A stretch of 64,000 nt of DNA from Pythium myriotylum (GCA_023091665.1 JALJCQ010000025.1:620001-684000); one strand, 5' to 3'; counted from the stretch's first letter, positions 34,501 to 44,457 are shown. Numbers and translations: made by a program. Notes: generated by a model not told the origin, from the letters alone.

Positions 34501-36452
34501 AGTCCATGAAGAAGAGCTTGAAGAGTATCCCGTGGATTCCGACAACGAGCTCAAGTTCCAAATTCAAGCTTTGCTCCATGAAGCGGTCAAAGGCCTCGAT
34601 CATGGCCTATTCAGCGAGTGAAGAGGATCGAGAAATCCAACGTCTGTGCGTTTCGCTGGCCTACGACGATACTGAAGATGAACAAAGCACTCAGGCGGCG
34701 GTAGAGTTTGTGGCGATTGAAGACCCAACGGCTCTGAGCGATGTCTCCCAGCTTCTTCGCCACGTCGGCGTGGTATCCGTTCGAGAGAGTTTATTGAGCC
34801 ACCCAGGCGTATGGTGCCGATGGCTCGCCAGTATCGGCGCGGTCGCGACTGAGGACGTCAAGACGCAGAGGCGTGCTCGAAAGAAGTACGAGAAGGTGTT
34901 CAAGAAGATTCTACGCACCTGGGCCATCGCATGGGGCGAAAAGGAGGAGACTCTTTCTTCGGATGAGTTCAAGAACGACCTGTCAACGCTGTCACTCTTC
35001 CCGTCGGCCGCAGAAACGAAATTGGCACGAGGTGTTGATGTGTTTGTGAACGACCAGAGCGATCTGAGTCAGGACCAACTGCAACATCCATCGCTGCATT
35101 TGCTGGGACTCTTCTCATGGGACCACTTCGTTGGGAGAGACCTGGACGATGCGTCGAGTGTGCTGAGGTTCTTGCTAGAAGCAGCTCAGGTGAGATCACT
35201 CTCTCACCATCTCCACACAGAGGTCGTGCTATTGGGTCCGCAACAAGAAGTTGCCGACGACTTGCTGGTGCGTCAGTTCCGCCTTGCACTCAGCGTAGCG
35301 CAACGAGTGGTATTCCATCACCATGCTTCTGCCTACGCAACGCTGGACCACGCCAATCTGCAAGAGCTGTTGTCAGTTGTCGAGCTCGTGGAGGTCTCGG
35401 GTGATGCTCAGGCGCTGCAGCTCGTCCACCGCGTCGCCACGACCGACTTCGCCTTCCGCCACGCCGTGCCGTGCTATCTGGAGCGAAACTCTGGTCGCGT
35501 CTTCATGGCCTCGAGTCAAGACTCATCGTCGCCGCTGCTATTTGATCTCCTGCGCGAGGTTTGTCGCCAGTGCTTCGGCTCATCGATCGCGACCAGCGTG
35601 GCCAACGTGTTGTACTTGGCGTCGATGCAGCCGTCGGCTGAGGCTCTTGAATCGTGGCTAGTTGATACACAGAATGTGCCACCGCTGGACGCTCGTGCGG
35701 GGACGATTCATTGGATTCCCTCTGATCAAGACTTGTCAATCCAGAAACCCAAAGCCAAGCGCCAGCGCGTTGCAATGGCCAACAATGAGGTGAAGAACCA
35801 GGAAGATATGGAGGACGGGGAACTGGAAGACGATGAGCAACCAGCACAAGCGAAGCGAGCCAAGTCGTACGCGTGGGAGCAAGACGCATCAGCAAGTGGC
35901 TCGTGGACCTCGAGTCAGAACGCTTATCCTCACACTGGTGGAGGGTACCACGCCAGTGGATCTCACCACCCGCCTCCGTCATCCTACGGCTCATCGAACG
36001 CTCTTGCTCCGTTGCCGTCGCCATCTCTCCAGTCGCTCGCGTTCAACGGCTCATCGAATGGCCTGAGCGACGAAGAGAAGGTCGCGATTGGCCGTTGGGG
36101 CGAGGAGTATGTGTACCTGCAGCTCAAGCAGAGCTACGCAGACCGACCCGAGGTCGTCGTGGACTGGGTGAACGAGAAAGAAGAGTCGGGTCTTCCGTAC
36201 GACATCATGGTCAAGACGGGCTCGAGCAACGACGTCGAGTACGTCGAGGTCAAGTCGACCAAGACGATGGAGAAGGGCGTGTTCGAGATCTCGATGAACG
36301 AACTGGACCAGGCGGCGACCCACGGGTCACGGTACTGCATCTACCGCGTGTTCAACGCCGGCAACGCCGCGCTCTGCCGCGTCGTGCGCATGAAGAACCC
36401 CGTGGCGCTCGTGCGGCAGAAGAAGATCGGGCTCGTGCTGCTCATGCAGTAG
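28563..36452 (+). CDS. NO VEIN-type giant protein: Hsp90-like ATPase plus C-terminal DUF3883
   Basis: An open frame of 2629 codons. A likely in-frame intron at 28726-28788 (63 nt, GTGCGT ... CTGAC ... ACAG) would give 2608 aa. A GHKL/Hsp90-like ATPase domain lies at about 1015-1200: the N-box is ELLQNADDNQ and the lid region GKKGIGFKSVFKVSDTPE, as in sacsin and plant NO VEIN. The C-terminal about 130 residues match DUF3883: IGRWGEEYVYLQL, then PYDIMVK and YVEVKST, which together resemble a PD-(D/E)xK nuclease core, then SMNELDQA. An acidic, Cys-rich insert (CDCCCVGEETCRCRCQCECH, near 441-460) and a Ser/Gly/His-rich linker (about 2450-2490) are extra. The Arabidopsis homologue is nuclear and acts in vascular patterning; the role in oomycetes is unknown. 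Confidence 0.88.
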   Translation: MRRHAPPAAPQGFASLERDAAAFLHSLRASRSDAAAPPNALHVRDAIQALRAQFGACRQERRIERRRGNLTFAWTGPAFDEVYGAAPMRLPALRQLQLAHERVWAFVTCYHHARRIHTLYECHLAFLAQEGVRHFGELGIGNSFLHTDAVQTLYHAPATIYRLTTMDVLTALRQFESVLGHDAFAANSHSHHHHQSRAPPQRVDREQFKQFIAQQRRQPSAEAMGLHIDVDGFGPYIAMLRRISKKEQREIHELQEEFNKGIADRVFELSKEKFSAENRQQALAELLQRTNEQRATELARGEPVASSASARRLTAKKATATLSSLSLEILNRVTDVDVYLDNVLRWKSADERFKGRLGAHQIADADQKIRTQLTQFLLASQKSRHHARVKVVTWVLCGILAKIHTLLQLDDKVPDAKPSAEETGKTKAGEDGDKDDDEGEECDCCCVGEETCRCRCQCECHRDDSEDEKTKEISSDPPSTESDVKEEDTQSPAKRKRSRSRSDSIVLSSNDVLAALDKFLSQELGSLNEDIDTTEQSVKLLARAEAHLRAAFGERIKSFSLVEEVVKKMELARNEEKTISGDDALSRVANCLRRSGIREPDAAISSTLATKEEMRDFIADCLHCDTPAASTADLRRAVARLVCIQFTLDQGDEATRKWVDGLVSDVAKDVESGEDQKLVQRSSVLHYAAALSLPIAVKAAADGGSSTSELALLEDEATRDQVVGPKTAEAKAALIACPFLVDVSEWTHWRSRFEAFCGTLRVFLRSHEMIRPDDHAEFVCCTDGRVVKIRGRDEASASALDSAELSPEALALELVSLFAQQRGSPDDFPRELVVLHLRTILKQQTLDGDRAISTQARYVLDTILAVPLDFVAFVYGLLEEAARPMDLESDVVRSCRSQLERRQLYVLGEIIPKPKWKEVSSQVRPVRNVRSELVLEDAPKIHAIASTVLPPTVSKPPPGPSLASPETAVVPADADACESFITKLRREQFGIGLEIADDETRTVLQAQHRRLERALKRLSDELYSEKTHFVLELLQNADDNQYPNGGVPRGEFVLTREGKIIFSNNELGFSESNVQAICDVGASTKEHEIGDKRSIGKKGIGFKSVFKVSDTPEVHSNGFHIRFHAKDEQVGRGLGYILPYWIEDQAQWENAVGTTFVLPLNEHSAQRQDEISASLLTFEPTVLLFLQKIRVLRLTNQVTGGQLVFEKHEVVIGASENKSTTISIATLESKRASDDSESPSIKTSQRWVVVRHQLDIPAAFQQRGSHSEIAIAVPVLDEETQDEVESQRPPLQQVFCYLPLRSYGFRFIIQGDFEVPSSREAISNGSDWNQWLISQYAILLPALVGLVQSGQLSLRGLLRVLPLDSDVQAPFRSLVAEFSREIRQIPCFPSSVGDILCSSGELLDVSDFADDDAVDFLIQEDAMVHTAVGKRIMNVDLASSMPPLLKAQLRVERLRASHVLRLLGVAATKHESVLVLKLLHLLVKISRHDRHRSLLLQELRRIKCFPVRTGQAETWTSVAEVKGTLFIRSRHTTTKAASVFIDDLSVVSDQFTTELDASFPDTRRFLGEQLGVRELNDHDLIAHHVVPALKLTDNNQSKWCHHVKFLSGHLQSCGSSCALRGSIRTAMRVVTWSGRVVHCEDEKNPVFVLFPVDAKRLEATSKWLRGVATQEINIVDLDVLADVEDEAHRALWIDACGLSQLLDPNDKRSSSVLDQIVKWINAEHDISVKRRVSTELARYVDTKWSSPSDTSGEWWQQAPWLEGSDGLFYHPRDLWVASAHVTAVFARSMIPVTKIAFESQDLLSSWQFKTTPSVDDVLHVLKSLSRTTTNTLDFDVSDVTRLYSFLLQESRNENLPKSASTIRKAFASKPLIFLPGSEDGESGNGFVAVDGVVWSSGEGAVASVAVTLDSIYPKALRAFFVGVCGVEKKPTVDQLLMVLRNQLGETEALSKRKWTSRIAPVLRLLSKTLAKGKLSNTQAKSMKKSLKSIPWIPTTSSSSKFKLCSMKRSKASIMAYSASEEDREIQRLCVSLAYDDTEDEQSTQAAVEFVAIEDPTALSDVSQLLRHVGVVSVRESLLSHPGVWCRWLASIGAVATEDVKTQRRARKKYEKVFKKILRTWAIAWGEKEETLSSDEFKNDLSTLSLFPSAAETKLARGVDVFVNDQSDLSQDQLQHPSLHLLGLFSWDHFVGRDLDDASSVLRFLLEAAQVRSLSHHLHTEVVLLGPQQEVADDLLVRQFRLALSVAQRVVFHHHASAYATLDHANLQELLSVVELVEVSGDAQALQLVHRVATTDFAFRHAVPCYLERNSGRVFMASSQDSSSPLLFDLLREVCRQCFGSSIATSVANVLYLASMQPSAEALESWLVDTQNVPPLDARAGTIHWIPSDQDLSIQKPKAKRQRVAMANNEVKNQEDMEDGELEDDEQPAQAKRAKSYAWEQDASASGSWTSSQNAYPHTGGGYHASGSHHPPPSSYGSSNALAPLPSPSLQSLAFNGSSNGLSDEEKVAIGRWGEEYVYLQLKQSYADRPEVVVDWVNEKEESGLPYDIMVKTGSSNDVEYVEVKSTKTMEKGVFEISMNELDQAATHGSRYCIYRVFNAGNAALCRVVRMKNPVALVRQKKIGLVLLMQ

Positions 36453-36673
36453 CGAAGCAAGGTTGCTCTTGTACCATATCGTAAACTGCGAGTTCCATAT
36501 CCTACAACCCCCCACAAATAGACGCTTTGGTTCCTCATATCTTTCAATTCTAGACTCCGTCTCACCTATAATTCGCGTTTCTACCCCACAAACTACCTCA
36601 TAATCACCAAACTAGCCCCGATTCCTTGGGTTGAGAACCCTCCAAAGAGCTATTCACCGAGCATTGAGCGACC

Positions 36674-38351
36674 ATGACGTGGGGTCCGCTGACGGCGCTG
36701 GCGACGCTTCTGGCGCGCGAAGACCACGAGGCCGACGGCGACAAAGACCGCAAGCAGAGCGACACGGCGCTCGCCAAGCTGCTGGCCGGCGAGGAGCTCG
36801 CGGCCGCGATCCAGGCGGCGTCGCTCGAGCAGCTCGACCTCGCGCTCGCCCACGACGCGCTCGCGGTCGAGCGCAAGCCGCTCTGCAACCTCACGCTGCT
36901 GTGAGTGGACTTGCTTCTCGATCTCTTTGTTGTCGTGGATTTGGGTTGACGTGGCCTCCTGGGGGTGCCTCTGTGCAGCGCGGCCAAGGCCAGCAAGCTC
37001 GAGACGTGGCTCGCGCGCAAGAGCGCGTCGCCGGATGAGAGGGCGGCGCAGCGCGCGGCGTCGGCGAGCCTCGCGACGCAGCTCTCGCACTTTCTGAGCC
37101 AAGTGCCCATCTCGGTCGCCGTGAAAGAGCTCAAGAAAGGTGAGCGCGCGACGAGAACACGAGGGAATTTCTTTTTTTGGAGTGCTAAAGCTCAATGGGG
37201 TTTTGTCTGTGTGTGCACAGTGAGCCAGTTGACGGCGCTCTACGTTGCGCTCGTGGTCGAGCTGCGCCAGGCGATCAAGGCCGTGTACCCGCTCAAGGCG
37301 TTTCTGCGCCGCTTCCACGTGCACGGCCACACGGCCGTGACGGCGCTGCACGCCAATTTCTTTTATTTATGTCTCCAGGCCAAGACCTACTCGGCCGCGA
37401 CGGACATCCTCGACCAGTAAGTGTCGGATTCGTTCAAGATGGTCGTTCTCTCGCGCGCCATCACTGACCTGCTCGGTATGCGCATCCAGGCAACTCTTTG
37501 AGGTGCACTCGCAGTCGAACGTGCTCTCGCCCGTGGACTTTTTGGGCTATGCGTATTACGGCGGCGTGCTCTATCTCGGGCAGAAGAAGTACCAGGAAGC
37601 CATCGACTTTTTCCTCTCGGCCGTGACCGCGCCGGCCGTCGTGCTCAGTGCGTTCGTGGTCGAGGCCTACAAGAAGCTCGTGCTCGCGTCGCTGATTCTC
37701 CACGGCGAGAGCCCGACGCTGCCCAAGTACACGCCGTTCGTCGTGACGCGCCACTTGGAGATCCACTGCGGGCCGTACAACGAGCTCGCGCGCGCGTTCG
37801 CGGTCGACAAGGACCTCCAGAAGGTGGCGAACGTGGCGCAGCACCACGCCGCGAGCTTTGCGAAAGACGGCAACTTTGGGCTCGTCAAGCAGGTGATCAC
37901 GGCGCTCAAGCAGCGCAAGCTGCTGCAATTGCCGCGCACGTACGTGACGATCGCGCTGAGCGAGATGACCAAGGCCGCGGCCATGGAGGAGAACGGCGAC
38001 AGCGAGGCCGAGAAGCTGCTGCTGCAGCTGATCGCGCGCGGCGACATGGGCGCCGTGATCGACAAGCAAAAGCAGATGGTCACGTTCGTGCTGGACGACG
38101 GCGAGGACGCGAGCGAGGCCGAGCAGGCGCGCGTGCTCGAGACGCTGCAGTCGGAGATGGAGCGCCTGCTCTTCGTGGCGTCGCAGCTGCGCGCCATGGA
38201 CACGGACGTCGTGACGAGCGCCAAGTTCCAGCACCGCGCGCAGAAAGAGAAGGAGCGGCGCCAGCGCGGCGCGCCGGGCGGCGACGAGCGCGGCGCGCTG
38301 CTCGGGCCCATGGGCTGGGCGGGGCAGCCTCCGTACGATCCAAACGAGTGA
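36674..38351 (+). CDS. CSN3: COP9 signalosome subunit 3
   Basis: Four exons (36674-36900, 36979-37139, 37221-37416, 37490-38351) give 481 aa; introns of 78, 81 and 73 nt are GT-AG and every phase agrees. Diagnostic segments include FYLCLQAKTYSAATDILDQ, then YYGGVLYLGQKKYQEAIDFF, SAFVVEAYKKLVLASLILHG, LPKYTPFVV and, in the PCI-type winged helix, IARGDMGAVIDKQKQMVTF. The order and spacing match CSN3 of animals and plants. The subunit helps build the signalosome that removes Nedd8 from cullin ubiquitin ligases. The C-terminus is charged and a little longer than usual (QHRAQKEKERRQRGAPGG). Confidence 0.92.
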
Positions 38352-38708
38352 TGTGGACAAGTGTAGCCATGTTGGAGCTGGTCGCGTTAAGTAAACGCAT
38401 GGTTCACTTATTGGACGGATTACGGAACGAGAGTGTATTTTCCACCAATCAGATCGTCAGAAGATCCACGTCATCGCCCCGCCACTTCTTCTGTCACGCC
38501 ATCAAACCTTGGTGAAAATGAACTATAAGAGGGTAACCTCTGCTAAACGGTAGAAACCTCTACTGTCGCATAGAACAGTATGGATTGTGACAGGTTGAAT
38601 CCACCCCCGAAGACTGAGTTCTCGTGAACCCTGAGCTCCTCAGGCTCGCTCCTCGCCACCAGCCCGAGGCCTCACTCGGCGATCTTCTTCCTCCTGCTGC
38701 TGCTCGCC
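38352..38708. other. Intergenic
   Basis: 357 bp between two same-strand genes; no coding signal seen. Confidence 0.6.
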
Positions 38709-39671
38709 ATGGCCTCGCTCCTCGCTTCGCTCCAGGCGGCGCCGCCGGCGCTGCAGCTGCTCGCGGCGGTCGGCGGACTGCTCGTGGCGCGCCTCGCGCT
38801 CCAGCTCGTCGGCGGCGTCTACTCGTTCTTCCTGCGCCCGGCCAAGTCGCTCAAGAAGTTCGGCCAGTGGGGCATCGTCACGGGCGCGACCGACGGCATC
38901 GGCAAGGCGCTCGCGCTCGAGCTCGCGCGCAAGGGACAGAACGTCGTGCTCATGTCGCGCACGCAGAAGCGGCTCGAAGAAGTGCGCGACGAGATCCTCG
39001 CCAAGTACCCCAAGGTCCAGGTCAAGGTGCTCGCGGTCGACTTTAACAAGATCGAGGACGCGGCTGTGCGCCAGTCGATCGAGCGCCTCATCGCCGAGAT
39101 CCAGGACGTCGGCGTGCTCTTCAACAACGTCGGCGTCTCGTACGACTTCCCGCAATACTTTGCCGAGCTCCCCGACGACCGCGTGCAGAGCCTCATCACG
39201 CTCAACGTGACGGCCACGACCATCATGACCAAGCTCGTGCTCCCGGGCATGGCCGAGCGCAAGCGCGGCGCGATCGTCAACCTCAGCTCGGGCTCGGCGC
39301 GCGTCAACGTGCCGCTGCTGGCCGAGTACAGCGGCACCAAGCGCTTTGTCGAGCAGTTCTCGCTCTGCCTCGCGGACGAGTACAAGAGCAAGAACGTGCA
39401 CATCCAGTGCCACACGCCCATGTTCGTGTCGACCAAGCTCGCCAAGATCCGCCACGCGAGCTTCATGGTGCCCTCGCCCACGACCTACGCGCGCGCCTCG
39501 GTCGCCAAGCTCGGCCACGAGACCATCGTGTCGCCCTACTGGCCGCACGCGCTGCAGATCTGGGTCTTTGAGTCGCTGCCCAACTGGCTCTTCGGCAAGG
39601 CCTCCATGGCGCAGCACCTCGGTCTCCGCAAGCGCGCGCTCAAGAAGCAGGCCGAGAAGAAGTCGCAGTAG
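38709..39671 (+). CDS. Very-long-chain 3-oxoacyl-CoA reductase (SDR family)
   Basis: Predicted 320 aa, intronless. An N-terminal membrane helix (about 10-45) precedes the Rossmann fold with TGATDGIG, then NNVG, catalytic Ser in NLSSGSA and Y-S-G-T-K of the Y-x3-K pair. These, together with length and membrane anchor, match the KAR1/HSD17B12/let-767 group, which performs the second step of microsomal fatty-acid elongation at the ER. The C-terminus KKSQ fits a KKxx ER-retrieval signal. A 17-beta-hydroxysteroid dehydrogenase label is the common alternative name for the same group. Confidence 0.92.
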   Translation: MASLLASLQAAPPALQLLAAVGGLLVARLALQLVGGVYSFFLRPAKSLKKFGQWGIVTGATDGIGKALALELARKGQNVVLMSRTQKRLEEVRDEILAKYPKVQVKVLAVDFNKIEDAAVRQSIERLIAEIQDVGVLFNNVGVSYDFPQYFAELPDDRVQSLITLNVTATTIMTKLVLPGMAERKRGAIVNLSSGSARVNVPLLAEYSGTKRFVEQFSLCLADEYKSKNVHIQCHTPMFVSTKLAKIRHASFMVPSPTTYARASVAKLGHETIVSPYWPHALQIWVFESLPNWLFGKASMAQHLGLRKRALKKQAEKKSQ

Positions 39672-41402
39672 ACGTGGATTCTGATTATGGCTTATGCACT
39701 CACGGCAAATTCTAATTTGAGACGAGATAACCATTATCAGTAGTTTTCCCTGAATCGACGGCTCTCACTCATCCAATCCCAGAGTGTAACCCAGAGTCTG
39801 ATTCGTGGTGGTGGGTGATTGCGGCGATTGACCGTAGTACCCCGTAACCCAGACGCGCTCTGGGTTACGCCGCAGACAACCCACCCACGACCGGTGGGAA
39901 GAAACTGGCCAGGGGGAACGAGGGAGCCGCTTCCCAATTCTTTTACGGCGGGTTGGTTATTTATCTTCAACCCGATCGCCCCGATCGTTGAAGTGGACTG
40001 GACTCTCGCGCACGTTTTTTTTTTTTTTTGCTGCGCTCGGTTCGTTTGCTCGGGAACCAAAACTGAAGTCGCTTGTTCAAATCGATCGCTTTTTTCCACC
40101 AGAATCACGAAATCACCGCCTCATCTCCGTGGCGACCGGATCCCGCGGTCAACACGCCAGCCAGGCCAGGCGGCGCCTCGAACGTTCCGGCCGAGAAAGA
40201 TATTAATACTCTGTACGTGACGAGCGGGTCTGTCTCTGGGAAGTCTCCGCTCCCATTCTTCCGTGGCCACCTCCTCCCCCCCGAGAGAGGCGCGTCGCGC
40301 ACGCGAGAGCCGCACGCCATTGGGCTCCACCGTCGCACTTGAGGCTCTGGGATGTCGGCAGAAACCTGCATGTCTAGGTAGCGAGGTGGCCGGGTTGTGG
40401 CAAGTGGCGGCACAGAAACACGGGAGGAGGAGCAAGACCGGTCGGCACGGTCTCCTCTCTCGTGTTTCTATGTGAGAGGGAGGAAAGGAGATACCATGCA
40501 CCTTCGTGGTAATCCCGCCTGGGTGGGTGGCCTCCCACCGCAACTGCGATATCACTCCTGGTTTGGAGGACACACACACAAAAATTCGCGCCGCTCGTGA
40601 GAAAATGCCAACAGATCGTCAAAAAAAAAAACAAAACTAAATATGGTTTTTTGTGCGCGTGCGACAGGATTGGGAGGGCGGCTGCGGCCCCATAAAAAAA
40701 AACCAAAAGCAAACCGGAGCCACCCTGTCAAACGGCCACAAGCTCCGGTGGATCTGGCAGCCCGCGCGGTTGTGGACCAGCGCCTTTGCGTTGTCGTCTC
40801 GATCTATTTTGTGGTCGCGTCGGCACGCGTTTTCGTCCATCGTCATGAGCCGCAAAAGCGCCGGAGACAAAAAAGACGGAGCTGGCGCGAGCCTCCAGCT
40901 GGAGCCGAGCCGCGGAACGGGACGCGAGCGACAACAACGGTCTCAGCGCCTCTCAGCTGCCCATCGGGCTTTTCTGTGTCCGCTTTTTTCTCCTCGATTT
41001 CGCACGCAAGCCCCAGGTGGGGTGGCATCCAGATAAACCTGCTATAATGCATCTCTCGAGTGCAGGTCGCGAATCGTCCTCATATCTTCTCCTTCCTCAA
41101 ACCCTCTGATAATTAATATACGTGCAGATTTTCCGGCCCTTACGCGACGGGGGGCGGCCCTTTCTGCGTTGTGAACTGGACGGAATTTGACATTTTCCGC
41201 GTGCGGCGTGCGACTGGCTCGGCGGCTCGTCCGCATCTCCTCGTCCCCCATCCACCATCACGAGCAAACCAGCCGGCGTGGGCGTGGGCGTCCGGAGGAC
41301 CCGTTGGCGCGCCAACGCCAACACACCAACTCCTCTCCCTCCCTCACTACAGCACTCGCGACCGACCGCTCGGATTATAATTCGATTCCCTTGCGATCCA
41401 CC
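39672..41402. other. Intergenic, no supported gene
   Basis: 1.7 kb with many short open frames and A/T homopolymers (40016-40029, 40621-40632, 40694-40702). Nothing recognisable; likely promoter or leader DNA of the VPS9 gene. Confidence 0.5.
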
Positions 41403-42938
41403 ATGGGCGTCGACGGGCTCGCGACCACGCGGCCTCTCGCGGCGACGCCGCCCCAAAAGACCCCGGCGCCCGAGAGCCCTCTGTCCATCGAGGAGCTCTC
41501 GCGGCGCCGCACGTCCATCCCGCCGTCGTTCACGTACGGCACGGGCGAGTGCGACGCGAGCGCGGACGAGAGCGAGCGGCGGTGGCGCAGCTTCGACTGT
41601 GCCGGCTCGGCGGCCTCGACCGCCAAGGCCGTCGACGTGCTGAGCTCGCGCATCGAGCAGGAGCAGCACAAGGCGGCGCAGCACTCGGCGCGGCTGCGGC
41701 CGCGCAAGCGCAGCGCGCTGCTGCGCTCGTTCCTCTCGTCGAGCCGCAAAGAGCAGATCGAGCTGCGGCAGATGGAGATGGTCGCGCAAGTGGCCAAGTG
41801 CAACCGCTCGCTGGTCGTGCTGCGCGACGTGCGCACGCTCGTGCTCACGATGGACGACGACGACGACGCGAGCAGCGACGCCGCGGCGCCGCGCGGCAGC
41901 CTCAGCGGCAGCGACGCCGCGATCCAGCGCATGCTCGACGGACTCGCCGACGCCGACGCCGTGCTCGCCGAGGACTCACTCCACCATATTCTCGAACTCC
42001 AAACCCAGTTTCTCCAAAAGTCGGTCGACATGCACGGTGACAAGAAGCTCCACGTGGCCAAGTCGCTCGGCGTCTCGCCCTCGCTCGTGCTCCAGCAGTT
42101 CCTCAGCGAGTTCCTCAAGGCCGACGGCGCGCCGCGCCTGCCCGTCGCCGTCGACGCGCCCACGCCCGCGCTCGTGCGCTTTGAGAAGATCGTCAACCGC
42201 TACAAGCTCATCAAGCCCACGCTCAAGCGCTCGCTCGACGCGCTCTGCCGAGACACCATGAGCTCGTTCACGCGCACGAGCGGCGACCAGCAGAGCAAGG
42301 GCGCCGCCGCGATCTGGGACGAGCGCGAGCCGCGCGACGTGCTCCCGTCGCTCGTGCGCGAGATCGAAGAGTCGATCCTCGAAACGGCCTGGGTCTCGGA
42401 CCGCGTGCGCCCCGTGCTGCGCGCGCTCATCGAGCAAATGGTCTTCTCGCGCCTCGCCGGCGCCTGCTACCGCTCCATGTCGGTCGAGCTCGACGAGCAG
42501 AACTCGCTCTGGCGCGAGCAGATCGTCAAGGCCCGCCAGATCCCGCTCGAAGACGTCGGGCTGCCCGTGGACGTGCCCGAGGACATCCAGGGCCCGCTCT
42601 TTGCCGAGTCGATCGCGGCCTTCAACCGCCTCCCGCACCTCGTGCCCTCGTCGGTCATGGCGGCGTTCCTCGGCGCCGTCCGCGTGCTCTACAACGAAGC
42701 CGCGACGCAGCTCGGACTCACGTGCGGCTGCATCTCGGCCGACGTGCTGCTGCCGCTGCTGGTCTTCGTGCTCAGCCGCACGGACCTGCCGCATCTCCAC
42801 TCGCAAGTGTTCCTCATGGAGCAGTTCGCGATCGACGAGTCCACCGAGGGCTCGGAGGCCGCGTACTACTTGGCCTGCCTCCAGGCCGCCATGGGCTACA
42901 TCATGACCGAGGTCGGCAAGAAGCCCGCCTCGAGCTAG
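41403..42938 (+). CDS. VPS9-domain protein (predicted Rab5-family GEF)
   Basis: From ATG 41403 (CCACCATGG context) the protein has 511 aa; the open frame extends upstream but without a better start. The N-terminal 150 residues are Ser/Arg-rich and disordered, followed by helices. The VPS9 domain lies at about 375-500: FNRLPHLVPSSVMAAFLGAV, then the signature ISADVLLPLLVFVLSRTDL, PHLHSQVFLMEQF and GSEAAYYLACLQAAMGY, with the conserved Asp and Tyr present. VPS9 domains exchange GDP for GTP on Rab5/Rab21 in endocytosis. No Ras-association, CUE or SH2 domain was recognised, so it is closest to the short RABEX/Vps9p layout. Confidence 0.85.
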   Translation: MGVDGLATTRPLAATPPQKTPAPESPLSIEELSRRRTSIPPSFTYGTGECDASADESERRWRSFDCAGSAASTAKAVDVLSSRIEQEQHKAAQHSARLRPRKRSALLRSFLSSSRKEQIELRQMEMVAQVAKCNRSLVVLRDVRTLVLTMDDDDDASSDAAAPRGSLSGSDAAIQRMLDGLADADAVLAEDSLHHILELQTQFLQKSVDMHGDKKLHVAKSLGVSPSLVLQQFLSEFLKADGAPRLPVAVDAPTPALVRFEKIVNRYKLIKPTLKRSLDALCRDTMSSFTRTSGDQQSKGAAAIWDEREPRDVLPSLVREIEESILETAWVSDRVRPVLRALIEQMVFSRLAGACYRSMSVELDEQNSLWREQIVKARQIPLEDVGLPVDVPEDIQGPLFAESIAAFNRLPHLVPSSVMAAFLGAVRVLYNEAATQLGLTCGCISADVLLPLLVFVLSRTDLPHLHSQVFLMEQFAIDESTEGSEAAYYLACLQAAMGYIMTEVGKKPASS

Positions 42939-43233
42939 GTTAGATCCCCTCCCCTCCCCTCCCTCTCTGTACGATAGAAGCCCTCCAGTACCATACGAAG
43001 TGTGTAAAATAAAAGAACCAAGATGGCATGAACATGATGAGTTTCGTCTCGTGATCGAGCGTGTTGTTAGAGAGGGGCGGGCTCGGTCCTTCCGATGGGA
43101 GCTGCTGCCGTGGGAGGAAAAATGCCGCGGGCAAAAGCTGCTACTGATACTGCTAGTGTATAGGGTGAGGGAACGATATTGTACGTGGTCGTCGCTCGGC
43201 ATTCCGGCATCCCCCACTCACGTCTGCACCGTC

Positions 43234-44457
43234 TTACTGGAGTGACTGGATCCACTCACGCACGTTGGCCTCGGCGCTTGCGAGATCTGCACGAGGTAAT
43301 CACGGCGCGAGGATCAGTTCGTCCGGTGACAATGCCACAACAGCTCCGACAGGCTCACGTACTGACGGCGCTGCATCGCTGCAGCCAGGGCGACTCGAGC
43401 AGCACGTCTGCCGAGGCACGGTCCAGCGGCTCGCGCTGGAGACACATGGCCATGAACTCGCAGAACTCGGGCGAAAAGTACTTGTCCGAGAGCGTGGGCG
43501 GCGGCGTGTCGAGCACGGTCTGGATCATGTCGATCGTGGTCTTGTGCTTGGCGTACGGGCAGACGCCCGTGGCCGCCTCCATGAGCACGTGCCCGAGGCT
43601 CCAGATGTCCGAGCTGTACCTATACGGCTTGCCCTGGAGCCGCTCGGGAGACATGTACCGAAACGTGCCGACGAACGTGCCGCACATGGCTGGGGGGAAA
43701 TACACACATACTCGTCGTCAGTTCCAAAACCGGCCAGTGACCAGATAGGGCAGATCCCAAGTGGATTTATGTCACCGATCGAGTCCCGCAGCTCCGTGGC
43801 GATGCCAAAGTCCGAGAGCTTGACCTGTCCACGGCTGTTGAGCAGGATATTCGGTGGCTTGATGTCGCGATGGACCCGTTTGTGGGTCTTGAGATAGGAC
43901 AGTGCGTGGAGGATCTGGTAAGCGATGTTCCCGAGCGCTCGCTCGGGGATAGTCCCGAGCTGCGCGATCACGTTCTCGAGCGAGCCGCCGTCCATGTACT
44001 CGAGCGCGAGCACGACCGCGCCGTCGCGCAAAAAGGCGCCGAAGAACGTGACCAGACACGGGCACTACGCAACGGCGCCGTCAGTGGCCATCACCGTCAT
44101 CCCTCGCGCAGTCTCACTGTGGCATCGTACGCTCGAGTCGAAGAGCGCGTTGATCTCTCGGATGATCTGCTCGCGCTTGGCCTTGTCGAACATGTTGATC
44201 ATCTTGAGCGCGAGCGGCGTGTTCGTGGGCCGGTGGCACGAGCGGATGACCGAGCCGCTGGCGCCGCGGCCGATCACGTCGCCGCCCCACTCGAGCTCCT
44301 CGGGCACGACGCTGAAGGCGCGGCCCGTGCCCTTGCGGATGACGCCCGTGGGCGTGATGGCGTACTTGCCCTTGACGTAGGCGCCGGCGCCGGCCACGAA
44401 CGAGTTGTTCAGGTTCATCTGGGCGAGGCGATCGCGGAGTGCGCCGCGAGAGCGCAT
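43234..44457 (-). CDS. MAP kinase kinase-like protein kinase
   Basis: Four exons (44457-44131, 44064-43776, 43689-43363, 43286-43234) give 331 aa, with GT-AG introns of 66, 86 and 76 nt and consistent phases. The kinase has the Gly loop IGRGASGSV, LALKMIN with the ATP lysine, catalytic HRDIKPPN, DFG, an activation segment DSIAMCGTFVGT and YMSPERL, then DIWSLGHVLMEAATGVCPY. HRDIKPPNILLNSRGQ and FVGTFRYMSPER are MAPKK-like. The last exon (NLASAEANVREWIQSLQ) was found only by splicing. The N-terminal 70 residues carry a docking-poor, basic start (MRSRGALRDRLAQ). An earlier upstream ATG (44637) lies in frame but has no supporting features. Target MAP kinase unknown. Confidence 0.88.
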
